A stretch of 64,000 nt of DNA. Origin: JAVDCA01 sp035293985. Its GTDB lineage: Bacteria > Pseudomonadota > Alphaproteobacteria > Rhizobiales > Xanthobacteraceae. The notes under the pieces are model-generated. The model had not been told where the DNA came from. It was given only the letters and a program-made list of their open reading frames with translations, and did no database searches. A program made the position numbers and the translations under genes. Location of the stretch: NCBI GenBank assembly GCA_035293985.1, contig DATGLS010000052.1, forward strand, positions 496,001 through 560,000, read 5' to 3'. Positions 1 to 8,521 of the stretch are shown here, in pieces. Within the stretch, counting starts at the first letter, position 1; each line of letters begins with the position of its first letter.

Positions 1-576
1 GTTGGCCGGCGTGATGTCGGCGCGCAGGCTTTGCCCCACATGGAGAATGCGGTCACGTCGGATGCCGAGCGCGCCGAGCGCCTCGATGGCGCTGTGAAAG
101 TGCGGCCAGTCGGGCTTGTAGGCGCCGACGCGCTCGGCCGTGACGATCAGATCGAAGCGGAAGTCGAGCTTGCGGCAGGAGCTTGCGAGCGAGGCATCGT
201 CGATGTTGCTGAGCGCGCCGACCTTGGCGTGCCGCTGCAGCGCGACGAGGCCGGCATGCGCGTCGGGATAGGCCGGCCATTCATGCGGCGAGCGCGCGAA
301 AGTCTCGCGCGCCGAGGGCTCGATCGCGACGCGGAATTCGGCGGACAGGCGGTCGAAGCACCGCCGCAGGACATCGGGATAGGCATGCGCGGGCCGCTCC
401 TTCTGGATGTCCGCGCGGGCGCGGTCGAACGCCATCAGGAGGTCCTGATCGGCCGCGGCGACGCCATGGCGTCGCCCCCATTCGTGCAGGAAGCCGATGA
501 TGGACGGCTCCCAGTCGATCAACGTGCCGTAGACGTCGAGCGTCACGGCATCGAAATCGGACAGGCGGATGGCCAT
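1..576 (-). CDS. HAD-superfamily hydrolase, haloacid dehalogenase type II-like (partial)
   Basis: The gene is cut by the left edge of the window, so the C-terminus is missing; 192 residues are visible from the start MAIRLSDF. HAD motif I is DVYGTL with Asp14 as the expected nucleophile, motif II is ALSNID, the motif III lysine is in AYKPD, and the visible part ends in the motif IV region HVGQSL. A QS version of the usual GDS occurs in this HAD branch. The family hydrolyses 2-haloacids or small phosphate esters; the substrate here is unknown. It is divergent from the GntR regulator, with a 104-bp gap that holds a perfect palindrome, so control by GntR is likely. Confidence 0.85.
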   Translation of the reverse strand, partial: MAIRLSDFDAVTLDVYGTLIDWEPSIIGFLHEWGRRHGVAAADQDLLMAFDRARADIQKERPAHAYPDVLRRCFDRLSAEFRVAIEPSARETFARSPHEWPAYPDAHAGLVALQRHAKVGALSNIDDASLASSCRKLDFRFDLIVTAERVGAYKPDWPHFHSAIEALGALGIRRDRILHVGQSLRADITPAN

Positions 577-620
577 AAGCACCAACCAACACGCTTCTGA
601 GCTCAAAGAGCTTGATCGAA

Positions 621-642
621 TATCGATAATCGATTATCGATA
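621..642. promoter_or_regulatory. Perfect 22-bp palindrome, candidate GntR operator
   Basis: A perfect AT-rich palindrome with half-site TATCGATAATC lies midway between the divergent HAD (start 576) and GntR (start 681) genes. Its position and symmetry fit the operator of a dimeric GntR/FadR-type repressor acting on both genes. Binding is inferred. Confidence 0.6.
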
Positions 643-680
643 ATTCGTCAATGACCGAAGGCCGCAGTGACAGGTGAGCC

Positions 681-1379
681 GTGCCACGAGGGGCAGCCGA
701 GATCGGCAGCAATCTCACCGAGCTGGTGGAAGGCCGCTCCGCGTCGGCCATCGTGGCCGATGCCCTGCGCGAGAACGTTCTGCGCGGCGCCTTTCCGGAG
801 GGCGAGCGATTGCGGCAGGACGCCATCGCGGAACGCTTCGGCGTCAGCCAGACGATCGTGCGCGAGGCCTTCCAGCAGCTGACGCACGAGGGGTTTCTGA
901 CGGCGGAGCCGCGCCGCGGCGTCAGCGTTGCGCCGATGAGCGCGGACGAGGCCGATGAGATGACCGAGTTGCGCAGCGCGATCGAGGCGCGCGCCCTCGC
1001 GTGGGCCATCCCGAACATGCGTGAGGGCGACATCGATGGCGCGGAACGCATCCTCGCGGAGCTCGACAAGGCGAGGTCCACCGACCGGATCATCGCGCTG
1101 AACGCGCGATTTCACGCAGCGCTGTACGCTCCGGCGCGCCGCGAGCGCACCGCCCGCATGATCGCCACGCTTCGCCTGAACTTCGAGCGCTACCTGCGCT
1201 TTGCCTGGGAGGCGACGCGCCATCTCGAGCAATCCCAGCGCGAGCACCGGCAGCTTCTCGAGCGCTGCCGGCAGCGCGACGTCGACGGCGCGTGTGCGCT
1301 GCTGCGGCGGCACATTGCTGCGACCGGCATGTTGCTGGTGCAGCGACTGAAGGCACGCGCATCAGCGCGAGGGAGCTGA
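681..1379 (+). CDS. GntR-family (FadR/FCD subfamily) transcriptional regulator
   Basis: A 232-residue DNA-binding regulator. Residues about 20-85 form the winged helix (DALRENVLRGAFPEGERL, then FGVSQTIVREAFQQL, a typical GntR helix-turn-helix). Residues about 90-220 are a helical FCD effector domain that usually binds a carboxylate ligand. The start is a GTG preceded by AGGTGA. The neighbouring divergent HAD hydrolase and the palindrome at 621-642 suggest local regulation and autoregulation. The ligand is unknown. Confidence 0.9.
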   Translation: MPRGAAEIGSNLTELVEGRSASAIVADALRENVLRGAFPEGERLRQDAIAERFGVSQTIVREAFQQLTHEGFLTAEPRRGVSVAPMSADEADEMTELRSAIEARALAWAIPNMREGDIDGAERILAELDKARSTDRIIALNARFHAALYAPARRERTARMIATLRLNFERYLRFAWEATRHLEQSQREHRQLLERCRQRDVDGACALLRRHIAATGMLLVQRLKARASARGS

Positions 1380-1432
1380 CACCGTGCCCGGCAGCGACGC
1401 GCTCAGTTCCGCGAGGGGCTCCTGCCCGCGGC

Positions 1433-1858
1433 TCACCAATGGAATTCGCGGATGAGCGGCCCGCGGTCGAAATCCGAATAGCGCGCCCACGCCGGCGCAA
1501 TGCACCAGTAGGCGAGGTTCGGCCATTCGAGGCGATCGCGTCCGTCCGGCCATGTCGCGTGGTAGAGCGAGCGCAGCGCGGCGTCGGCGCTGCCATCGAC
1601 CGCGACCGCTCGCGCCGTCCCCTCGAGCTGCAGCGTCTGCTCGCCGGGCCCGATGAGGACGATCGATGCACGCGGATCGCGTTCGAGGTTGCCGTGCTTG
1701 CGGGTGTCGGTCGTGGTGTCGAAGATCACCTCGTGGCGCGCGGACACGGCGATGCCCACCAGCGCGGATTGCGGCTCGCCGCGCCGACCGAGCGACGACA
1801 CCACCGCGAGGCGATGGCCACGCATGTAGTCGAGCAGCTCGTTCTTGCCGAAATCCAT
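1433..1858 (-). CDS. Pyridoxamine 5'-phosphate oxidase-like flavin-binding protein
   Basis: A 141-residue cytoplasmic protein with a single PNPOx-like split-barrel fold. Visible features are an N-terminal helix (FGKNELLDYM), strands HRLAVVSSLG and PQSALVGIAV, and a DTRKHGNLERDPRASIVL segment typical of the FMN-binding dimer face. The C-terminus has the W-P-N aromatic cluster often seen in these proteins. The start MDFGKNE was chosen because it matches family length; in-frame ATGs also occur at 1879 and 1939. Members reduce F420/FMN-linked substrates or bind haem; the reaction here is unknown. Confidence 0.8.
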   Translation of the reverse strand: MDFGKNELLDYMRGHRLAVVSSLGRRGEPQSALVGIAVSARHEVIFDTTTDTRKHGNLERDPRASIVLIGPGEQTLQLEGTARAVAVDGSADAALRSLYHATWPDGRDRLEWPNLAYWCIAPAWARYSDFDRGPLIREFHW

Positions 1859-1919
1859 CGCGCCCGCCTCGGCGATCATGGCACCGTCGTGTCCGCCATG
1901 ATCAACATGAGATACCTGC

Positions 1920-2309
1920 TCACGGAAAGTCGCCAGCACATTTGTCGAGCTTTCTCCGACGCCGCATCGTCAGCCGCCGGCGTGGGGCATCCGAATAATA
2001 GCCTCGAGCCTCAACGAGACCGGTGCGTTCCATGCGCAACCAATCACGTCCCTTCTGTGCGAACCGCAGCGTCATGACCTTGCTCTTGGCCTTGATGTCA
2101 CTCACCGGCAACCAGACGCAGCCGATCCACTGCCCGGTGATGCGTTGCGAGCCGACGTCTTCGACGGCGTCATCGATGACCATCGCGACTGCGACCTTGT
2201 CCGGTATCCAGCGGCCTTGCGCGCCCCGGTGGACGATGAACCACCAGCCGCGCCACCAACGACGCCGGTTTCCGTTACCGGACAAGGGCACCGGCATTGG
2301 TTCCGCCAT
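1920..2309 (-). CDS. Hypothetical protein, tryptophan-rich basic N-terminus
   Basis: A 129-residue protein not assigned to any family. It has a WWRGWWFIVHRG segment near residue 20, then a mixed strand-like region (KVAVAMVIDDAVEDVG, WIGCVWLP) and a basic C-terminus. Codon third positions are mostly G or C between about 2000 and 2250, which supports real coding, but the ribosome binding site is weak. It overlaps nothing on the same strand. No membrane segment or signal peptide is evident. Confidence 0.45.
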   Translation of the reverse strand: MAEPMPVPLSGNGNRRRWWRGWWFIVHRGAQGRWIPDKVAVAMVIDDAVEDVGSQRITGQWIGCVWLPVSDIKAKSKVMTLRFAQKGRDWLRMERTGLVEARGYYSDAPRRRLTMRRRRKLDKCAGDFP

Positions 2310-2454
2310 ACCCGAGTTTCACCACGTTGCCGGGATTGCCCCAACGAGTCCCTGCTCTCGCCTTCCTTTGGTCAAGCCCGAATGACCTGTTTCCGCCGCC
2401 ACGGCAGCCGTGGCCGGATATCAGCTCACATTGGAGTTGAGTCAGGGGGAGCGA

Positions 2455-3483
2455 ATGGCCTCGACATCGAGCTCGGCGCGAGCCGAGCCGCGCTTCGATG
2501 ACGGTCCCGCCATGACGGCGTCGACCGACTCGTTCAACGGCGTGGAAGAAACGCTGGCAAAGCTCGCGCACCAAGCGGCGATCCATACGCCGGACCCGCG
2601 GCTCTGCGGGCCGCAGGCCGATATGCGCGTCGACGCGCGTATCTCGCCTTCATCCGCGGCGGCGATGCTCGATCCGCCGACGGTTGCTCCCGCAATGCCT
2701 GATCCGGCAATGCTTGGCCCTGCCGACCTCGGTGCACAGATCGCGCGTGAGCCGCAGCAGCGCCGCAACCGAAGCACCCTCGTACGTGTCGCGATCGCGA
2801 TTTGCGTCGGTGCCGCCGCGGTCTGGGCCTTGCGCTCGTATGGTGGGCCGGCGAGAGAGATGGTCGCAACCTTGGCTCCGGCGTCCAGCCTGACCTCGGC
2901 CCGTCCCACGGCGAACCAGCCGCCCGTCCCCACGCCCGCCCCCACGCCCGATCCCGCGCCCACACAGGCGGCCGCGCCGCCTGCGGCCGCGCCAGTTGCG
3001 GCCGAAGCGCCCCCGCCGCCGGTGCCGACCACGGCAGTCGCGCCGCCCGCACCGCCGGCCGCGAACGAGCCGGCCGCAGCCTCAGCCGACCACCAGCAGA
3101 TCGACGCGATGGCGCGCGACGTCGCCGCCTTGCGCCAGACCGTCGAGCAACTCGCCGCCGGCCAGGAGCAATTGAAGGGCGAGATCGCCAAGCTCGAGGC
3201 GGAGAAGGCCGCGGCCGAGAAGCCGCCGATCGAGAAGCCGAAGAAGCGCGCGGTTCATCACGTGTCAGATCACCTGCCAGATCATGCGCCGGGTGCGATC
3301 CGCTATTCGGACGCGTTCGACCCCGCGCAGAACCCCAACGCGCCGGGCGCACCGCGCACCATCGGCTCGGTCGTCGTGCACCGTGCGACGCCGCCGACAT
3401 CCGGCGTCACGACGTTGGGTCCGCTTCCACCGCCGCAAGCACCGGGGGTGCCAAGGCCGCCGATGCCGGTGCAGCAGCCCTGA
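2455..3483 (+). CDS. Pro/Ala-rich single-pass membrane protein with coiled coil
   Basis: A 342-residue protein. The first 105 residues are cytoplasmic and low in structure. One membrane segment lies at about 106-127 (VRVAIAICVGAAAVWAL). A long Pro/Ala linker follows (about 135-210), then a coiled coil (AALRQTVEQLAAGQEQLKGEIAKLEAEK) and a Pro-rich basic tail. The architecture fits an inner-membrane protein reaching into the periplasm. The start at 2455 follows an AGGGGGAG ribosome binding site; an in-frame ATG at 2410 is less likely. The function is not recognised. Confidence 0.75.
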   Translation: MASTSSSARAEPRFDDGPAMTASTDSFNGVEETLAKLAHQAAIHTPDPRLCGPQADMRVDARISPSSAAAMLDPPTVAPAMPDPAMLGPADLGAQIAREPQQRRNRSTLVRVAIAICVGAAAVWALRSYGGPAREMVATLAPASSLTSARPTANQPPVPTPAPTPDPAPTQAAAPPAAAPVAAEAPPPPVPTTAVAPPAPPAANEPAAASADHQQIDAMARDVAALRQTVEQLAAGQEQLKGEIAKLEAEKAAAEKPPIEKPKKRAVHHVSDHLPDHAPGAIRYSDAFDPAQNPNAPGAPRTIGSVVVHRATPPTSGVTTLGPLPPPQAPGVPRPPMPVQQP

Positions 3484-3510
3484 GCGGGCACGCTTCTGCT
3501 TGTTGATATC

Positions 3511-4752
3511 CTAAGTATCGGCGCTGCGCCCGGACGACGCGCCAGACGACCGTGCTCGGCGCAGAAATCCTTCTACCGCTTGCCCGAAGCGGCGTCCGTT
3601 GGCGTCCCAGTCGAACATTCCCTCGGCCAAGGCGAATGCGCCGTTCTGCAACGCGTTCAATCGCCCGACGTCATCGATGACCTGGACGATACGGCTTACG
3701 AGCGTCGCAAGGTCGTTCGCGAGCACGAATTGCGCCTGCAGCCGACCGGGGATGCCATTGAGAGCCGACGCGATGGCGGCTACGGGGACGCGCCCAAAGA
3801 TGTAGTCCAACGTCTTGAGCTTGAACCCGCCGCCGGTCTCCTCCGGCACGAGAGCGAGACGCGCCGCTTGGAATTCCCGATTCAAGTCGTCGACGAAGCC
3901 GCGAAAGGTCACCCAGGGAAACCTCGCCCGCAGGCGCTGCTCGAGCGGTTCCGGCACGCAGCCCACCACGTGCATTTCGATGCGATGCCGCAGAAATGCA
4001 CTTGCCGCGGTTTCCAGAAAGCGCTCGAGGTTCATCTGCTTGGCGATCCAGGTGAACGATCCGACGATGATCACGCGCCTGGGCACGTTCGCGGTCAGCT
4101 CTCGCGCCCGTTGCCGCCGGCCCGAGTATCCCGGCGGCAGGACGATCGTCTGCAAGTCAGGATTGAGCCTGGAGAAAGCGGCGCTGTCATGCTCGGTCAG
4201 CGTGACGAGCAGCTTGCAGCTCTGCGCGAACATCTGTTCGGCGCGACGCGTCTTGGCAGCATTGCGGGCGAGCAGAAGCTTGCGGATCGGATCGCCGGAA
4301 AAATTCCTGGCGATCTCGTGGGTGACCTCGGTTTCACTGTTGTGCGCGACGTGGATGCACAACGGCGTGTTGCGGGCGAAGCGCTGCACCATCGGCAGCG
4401 CCCAGCGCATGCTGTAGTGGTCGAACACGATGCCGTCATACGCATGGTGGGCGAGCTTGCGCGCCAGCGTCGCGCGGTACGGCCGCGTCGCGAAACGTGC
4501 GCTCACCATCGGCAGTCCGCTCCACAGCGACAGCAGCCGCGATCGCGGGGCTCCGGGCACGAGCTGCCAGTCGACCGCCTGCTCCAGAACATCCAGGCTT
4601 CCGGCCGGCTCGTCCGGATTATCCAAGCCGAGGCAGCTCACGCGCGCGCCGGCGCGCGCAACGGCGCCGATCAGCTGCGCCGAGTAGACGCGATCTCCGG
4701 AATCCAACGGCAGCGGCAGCGTCCGGCCGAGCCAGAGCAAAGTTGGATCCAT
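3511..4752 (-). CDS. Glycosyltransferase, GT4-like (GT-B fold)
   Basis: A 413-residue cytoplasmic glycosyltransferase of the GT-B type. The N-terminal domain begins TLLWLGRTLPLPLDSGDRVYS, typical of acceptor-binding domains. The C-terminal donor domain starts near RRVIIVGSF (about 225) and contains the E-T-G-G-G-F-K-L-K nucleotide-sugar motif at about 305-313, followed by VPVAA. Family members add sugars to polysaccharide repeat units. It is divergent from the GT2 gene at 4901 and belongs to the exopolysaccharide locus. Donor sugar and linkage cannot be read from the sequence. Confidence 0.88.
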   Translation of the reverse strand: MDPTLLWLGRTLPLPLDSGDRVYSAQLIGAVARAGARVSCLGLDNPDEPAGSLDVLEQAVDWQLVPGAPRSRLLSLWSGLPMVSARFATRPYRATLARKLAHHAYDGIVFDHYSMRWALPMVQRFARNTPLCIHVAHNSETEVTHEIARNFSGDPIRKLLLARNAAKTRRAEQMFAQSCKLLVTLTEHDSAAFSRLNPDLQTIVLPPGYSGRRQRARELTANVPRRVIIVGSFTWIAKQMNLERFLETAASAFLRHRIEMHVVGCVPEPLEQRLRARFPWVTFRGFVDDLNREFQAARLALVPEETGGGFKLKTLDYIFGRVPVAAIASALNGIPGRLQAQFVLANDLATLVSRIVQVIDDVGRLNALQNGAFALAEGMFDWDANGRRFGQAVEGFLRRARSSGASSGRSADT

Positions 4753-4900
4753 GACTCGTCCTCGAGACCGATGCAGTCGCGATCACCCGGAATCGAGTCG
4801 ACTGCCCTGACATCGCGCGGGAAGCCGCGCCGTCCGGTGGAACGTTCGGCGCTACGCGATGTTCCAGGACTCGTGAACGTCCGCCGCGAGGATCCAGCGA

Positions 4901-5914
4901 ATGTCATGCGTCACTTCGGTCACGATCGTCGTACCGGCGCTCAACGAAGAGGCATACATCCGTCGCGCGATCGAGTCCTTGGTTCCGCAGGACGAGCGCC
5001 TCGACTACGAGATGCTCGTTCTCGACGGCGGCAGCACCGATCGCACACGGCAGATCGTGGCCGAGCTCGCCTCGGCAAACGCGCGCATCCGTCTCGTTCC
5101 CAATGAGGCCAAACTGCAATCGGCCGCCGTCAACAAGGCCGCACGCATGGCCAAGGCGAGCTCCGAGGTCATCGTTCGCGCCGACTGTCATTCGATCTAT
5201 CCGCCGGGATTCGTCAGCCGCGCGATCGTGGAGCTGCGGAAACGACAGGCGGCCTCGCTCGTCGTGCCCCTTCATACGGCCGGACGCTCGCCGTTCCAGC
5301 GCGCGGTGGCGGCGGCGCAGAACAGCCGTCTCGGCAACGGCGGCTCGCCGCACCGTTCGAAAGTCGAATCGCGCTATGTCGATCACGGGCATCACGCGAT
5401 GTTCGATCGCGCGGTATTCCTGTCCATGGGCGGCTACGACGAGACATTCTCCCACAACGAGGACGCCGAGCTCGACGTACGGCTGATCAGGTCCGGGGCG
5501 AAAATCTGGCTGTGCTCCGAGCTTGCCGTCACGTATTTCCCACGCAGCTCGCTCGGCGCTCTGGCGTCGCAGTATTTCAAGTACGGGTCCGGGCGAGCGC
5601 GGACGATGTTCAAGCATCGCTGCCCGCCCAAGCTGCGACAGGCTCTCCCGCTCGCCGTGCTCGGGACGAATGTCGCCAGTGCCATCCTCGGCGTGGGCGC
5701 GGGATGGATCTTTCTCTCGCCACTTCTGGCCTATGCGACCCTGTGCCTCGCGTGGAGCGTGATGCTCGCCGGATCCCGAAGGGATGCCGCCTGCCTTGCG
5801 AGCGGTCTCGCCGCCGCGGTCATGCATCACGGCTGGGCCACCGGCTTTGTCTATCGATCCGCGCAGCTGCTCGCGGCGCCGCGGTCGTCCCTGCGGGCGC
5901 CACGACCGGCGTAA
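4901..5914 (+). CDS. GT2-family glycosyltransferase, ExoA-like
   Basis: A 337-residue membrane-anchored GT-A transferase. VTIVVPALNEE (about 7-17) and DGGSTDRT (42-49) form the nucleotide-binding region. RADCHSIYPPGF (about 93-104) corresponds to the metal-binding stretch of ExoA-type enzymes, and HNEDAELDVRL (about 185-195) supplies the acidic catalytic motif. Hydrophobic segments between about 245 and 320 anchor it in the inner membrane. ExoA of Sinorhizobium adds a glucose during succinoglycan synthesis; the overall layout matches, but the sugar here is unknown. Confidence 0.87.
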   Translation: MSCVTSVTIVVPALNEEAYIRRAIESLVPQDERLDYEMLVLDGGSTDRTRQIVAELASANARIRLVPNEAKLQSAAVNKAARMAKASSEVIVRADCHSIYPPGFVSRAIVELRKRQAASLVVPLHTAGRSPFQRAVAAAQNSRLGNGGSPHRSKVESRYVDHGHHAMFDRAVFLSMGGYDETFSHNEDAELDVRLIRSGAKIWLCSELAVTYFPRSSLGALASQYFKYGSGRARTMFKHRCPPKLRQALPLAVLGTNVASAILGVGAGWIFLSPLLAYATLCLAWSVMLAGSRRDAACLASGLAAAVMHHGWATGFVYRSAQLLAAPRSSLRAPRPA

Positions 5915-5946
5915 TGGCACTAGATCCCGGGCCGAACGACCTTGGA

Positions 5947-6903
5947 TCAACGGCAATGCCTTGGCGAGCGCGGGCTCGCGGTCGCGGCCCCGAACGCCGC
6001 GATATAGGCGGCGCCGGCGTTGGGATACTGACCATCGCTCAGCTTGCCGGGAAACCCGTCATTGGAATCCCATACACGCTCGTAGACGACCCGGTGGCTG
6101 GCGAACCACTCGGCTGCCTTCTTGATGTAGGGTCCGGCAGCATCGGAGTTGACGCCCCATTCCGGATAAGCGGTCGGCTTCTTGTGCTCGGCGGCGAATT
6201 GCTCGAGCCATTTCAGGCCATACGGACGCTCGACCATCTTGTTCCAGGCGAGGATGGGATCGGCCGGATCCCAGGCGCGGTTGTAGTAGAAGTCCATCCC
6301 GATGACGTCGACATCATCGTCGCCCGGATAACCATCAGCCGCATTCATTCGCGTCTCGCCGACGTTCACATTCCATTCGAAACGGAAACGAGGCGACTGC
6401 GAACGGAACGCCGCGACGAAGCGCCGATAGGCGGCGATGAAATCACGCTCATGGCCTTGCGCCGCCCAGGGCATCCAGTCGCCGTTGAACTCCTCGCCGG
6501 TGCGAATGTAAATCCGGTCCTCCTTCGGGCACGACGCCGCAAGCAGACGCGCACCTTGGCGATAAAAATCGTCGTATTTTCCGGCCGCCGCGTCCGCGAG
6601 GCTGCCCCCCTTCACCATCAGCGGAATCGTCCAGGCGATGGGCTTGTCCACCGGTGCCCACAAACCGATCGACCACTTGATGCTGCCGACCCAATCCTTC
6701 CAATTCTCTCGCCCGGTGTGAGCCGCGATGTGGTCGACCGGTCGTCCCACCCACCGTTCGAATCGCGACAGTTCAGCCGGACTGTTTCCGACATACGCGC
6801 CGAAGCCGAGCGGCTCGGCGCGCGCATGCGATGTGACACACACCGACAGAGACGCGGCGAGAATTGCCCCCCGTCGCAACATCGAGAGCGCCATCATCAG
6901 CAT
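5947..6903 (-). CDS. Secreted GH26-family glycoside hydrolase
   Basis: A 318-residue exported enzyme. The start at 6903 is set by a strong AGGAGG ribosome binding site just upstream. A signal peptide covers about residues 1-28 (RRGAILAASLSVCVTSHARA). The GH26 acid/base appears in GEEFNGDWMPW (Glu138) and the nucleophile in YPEWG (Glu248). GH26 enzymes cleave beta-mannans or mixed beta-glucans. Inside a polysaccharide locus it probably trims or releases the exopolysaccharide, as other loci encode depolymerases. It is divergent from the chain-length gene at 7045. Confidence 0.82.
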   Translation of the reverse strand: MLMMALSMLRRGAILAASLSVCVTSHARAEPLGFGAYVGNSPAELSRFERWVGRPVDHIAAHTGRENWKDWVGSIKWSIGLWAPVDKPIAWTIPLMVKGGSLADAAAGKYDDFYRQGARLLAASCPKEDRIYIRTGEEFNGDWMPWAAQGHERDFIAAYRRFVAAFRSQSPRFRFEWNVNVGETRMNAADGYPGDDDVDVIGMDFYYNRAWDPADPILAWNKMVERPYGLKWLEQFAAEHKKPTAYPEWGVNSDAAGPYIKKAAEWFASHRVVYERVWDSNDGFPGKLSDGQYPNAGAAYIAAFGAATASPRSPRHCR

Positions 6904-7044
6904 CGTCCTCCTGCGGTGGACAACTCGCTTGCCTGATCGATCCACCGATTGGGTCCGTAAAGTATTCAGCGGCAGCCGGAACGCACGCGAGCGAACCGCG
7001 TATTTGAACTACGGGCTTTCTTTCCCACAGTGCGGGATATCGGA

Positions 7045-8475
7045 ATGTCGCTGGCTACGCTTCGCGAGATCATCAGGGCGCGCAGACTGACCTTCCTCTC
7101 CGTCACGCTGCTCGTCTTCGGCGGCACCGTAGCATTCTGCCTTCTCGCCACCCCGATCTATCGATCCGAGGCGCTGGTGATGATTTCCCAGGGTCGGACG
7201 CACACCGACCGTACCGAGTTCCCGGACACGATCCGCTTCGAGATCAATTCGCAGATCTACGTCATCCAGAGCGACGACGTGCTGCGGGAGGCAATCGCCA
7301 CCATCGGTCCGCAAACGCTGTTTCCCGGCCGTTCGGACACGATCGTGGATGATTTGCGGGATCGACTGGGCCAATCGGGCTGGGCCGCCTGGCTCGGCCT
7401 CGACCTGAAGCAGGATACCCGCACCGACGTCGATCGTGCCTTGCTGAAGGTGCGAAAACGATTGTCGGTGAGCGCCGAAAAGGACTCGCAGGTCCTCTGG
7501 CTCGGATTCAGGCACGAGGACCCGAAGGTAGCGGAGCGGTTCTTGAATCTGGTGCTCGATGGCTTCGTGCGACGGCAGGTCGCCCTTTCGGGCAATACCG
7601 CGGCTCCGGAGTTCTTTCGCGACCAGGCCGCGCGGTACCGCGCCGACTACACCACCGCGTCGGCGCGGCTGAACGACTTCGCCAAGAAGCACTCGACCTA
7701 TTCGGTGCGCCAGGAGATCGAGCTCGCGCTCAAGCGGCGCGACGGCGAGAAGGCCGCGCTCGCCGCGACCCAGGGGGCGATCGCGGACAATACCGCGCAG
7801 ATCGCGACGCTGCAGAACACGCTCGCGCAGCTGCGCCGCCGCATCTCGCTCCCCGCGGAGATCACTGGCCCGAAGGTCGCTGCCCCTGCCACCGGGACGA
7901 CCGGCGATGCGTTCAAGGACAACAAGGTGCCTGCCAACGAGTCCCCTTTGCTTCTCGTGAAGGTGTTTCAGGAGTCGGCGCAATCGCTGGTGAATTTGAA
8001 CTCGCGCACGGTCGGGCTGCGCGCGCTCGAGCAGGCCCAGACGAAAGATGTGGCGGAGCTCGAGGACAGATTGGCCCGGCTGTCCACGCAAGAGGCCGAG
8101 TTCCTCACGCTCAAGAGCGAGGTCGATCAGGCGCAGAAAATTCTCGAGGCACACATTGGACGGGCCGCGGACGCCCAGACCAATGCCGACCTCGAGACGA
8201 GCGACAAGCTCGCACGCGTGAAGGTCGTCCAGTCGGCGACCTCTCCGCTCGAGCCGGTGTTTCCGCAGGTGCCGCTGTTCCTGACATTGGGCGCCGCCAT
8301 CGCGCTCCTGGCCGGGGCGGCGGCGAGCGTCGCACGCGACGGCCGCGTGCGCAGCAAGCTCGCCGCCCCCAACCCCGCGCCCGCGTCGGACATCGAATCC
8401 CCCGTCACGCTTCCCCTCAGGTGGCGGGCCGCCGCCGGCCGTATCGTGGAGGACCACTCGATGGCCCAGACTTGA
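7045..8475 (+). CDS. Wzz/GumC-type polysaccharide co-polymerase (no kinase domain)
   Basis: A 476-residue inner-membrane protein. There is an N-terminal membrane segment (LTFLSVTLLVFGGTVAFCLL), then the Wzz signature TPIYRSEALVMI, a long periplasmic helical region, and a second membrane helix near the end (PLFLTLGAAIALLAGAAAS). The Pro-rich ATSPLEPVFPQVP just before it is the usual co-polymerase motif. No Walker box or Tyr-rich tail follows, so the BY-kinase is absent or encoded elsewhere. Such proteins set chain length with Wzy. An in-frame GTG at 7030 is an alternative start. Confidence 0.85.
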   Translation: MSLATLREIIRARRLTFLSVTLLVFGGTVAFCLLATPIYRSEALVMISQGRTHTDRTEFPDTIRFEINSQIYVIQSDDVLREAIATIGPQTLFPGRSDTIVDDLRDRLGQSGWAAWLGLDLKQDTRTDVDRALLKVRKRLSVSAEKDSQVLWLGFRHEDPKVAERFLNLVLDGFVRRQVALSGNTAAPEFFRDQAARYRADYTTASARLNDFAKKHSTYSVRQEIELALKRRDGEKAALAATQGAIADNTAQIATLQNTLAQLRRRISLPAEITGPKVAAPATGTTGDAFKDNKVPANESPLLLVKVFQESAQSLVNLNSRTVGLRALEQAQTKDVAELEDRLARLSTQEAEFLTLKSEVDQAQKILEAHIGRAADAQTNADLETSDKLARVKVVQSATSPLEPVFPQVPLFLTLGAAIALLAGAAASVARDGRVRSKLAAPNPAPASDIESPVTLPLRWRAAAGRIVEDHSMAQT

Positions 8476-8521
8476 TGGTGACGCCGGCGCGCACGCCTCC
8501 AGCCGGATAACGGATCGCACC

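Noticed and set aside
3580..5106. 508-codon frame opposite the GT4 gene
   Set aside because: It covers a clear glycosyltransferase in reverse and has no family features.
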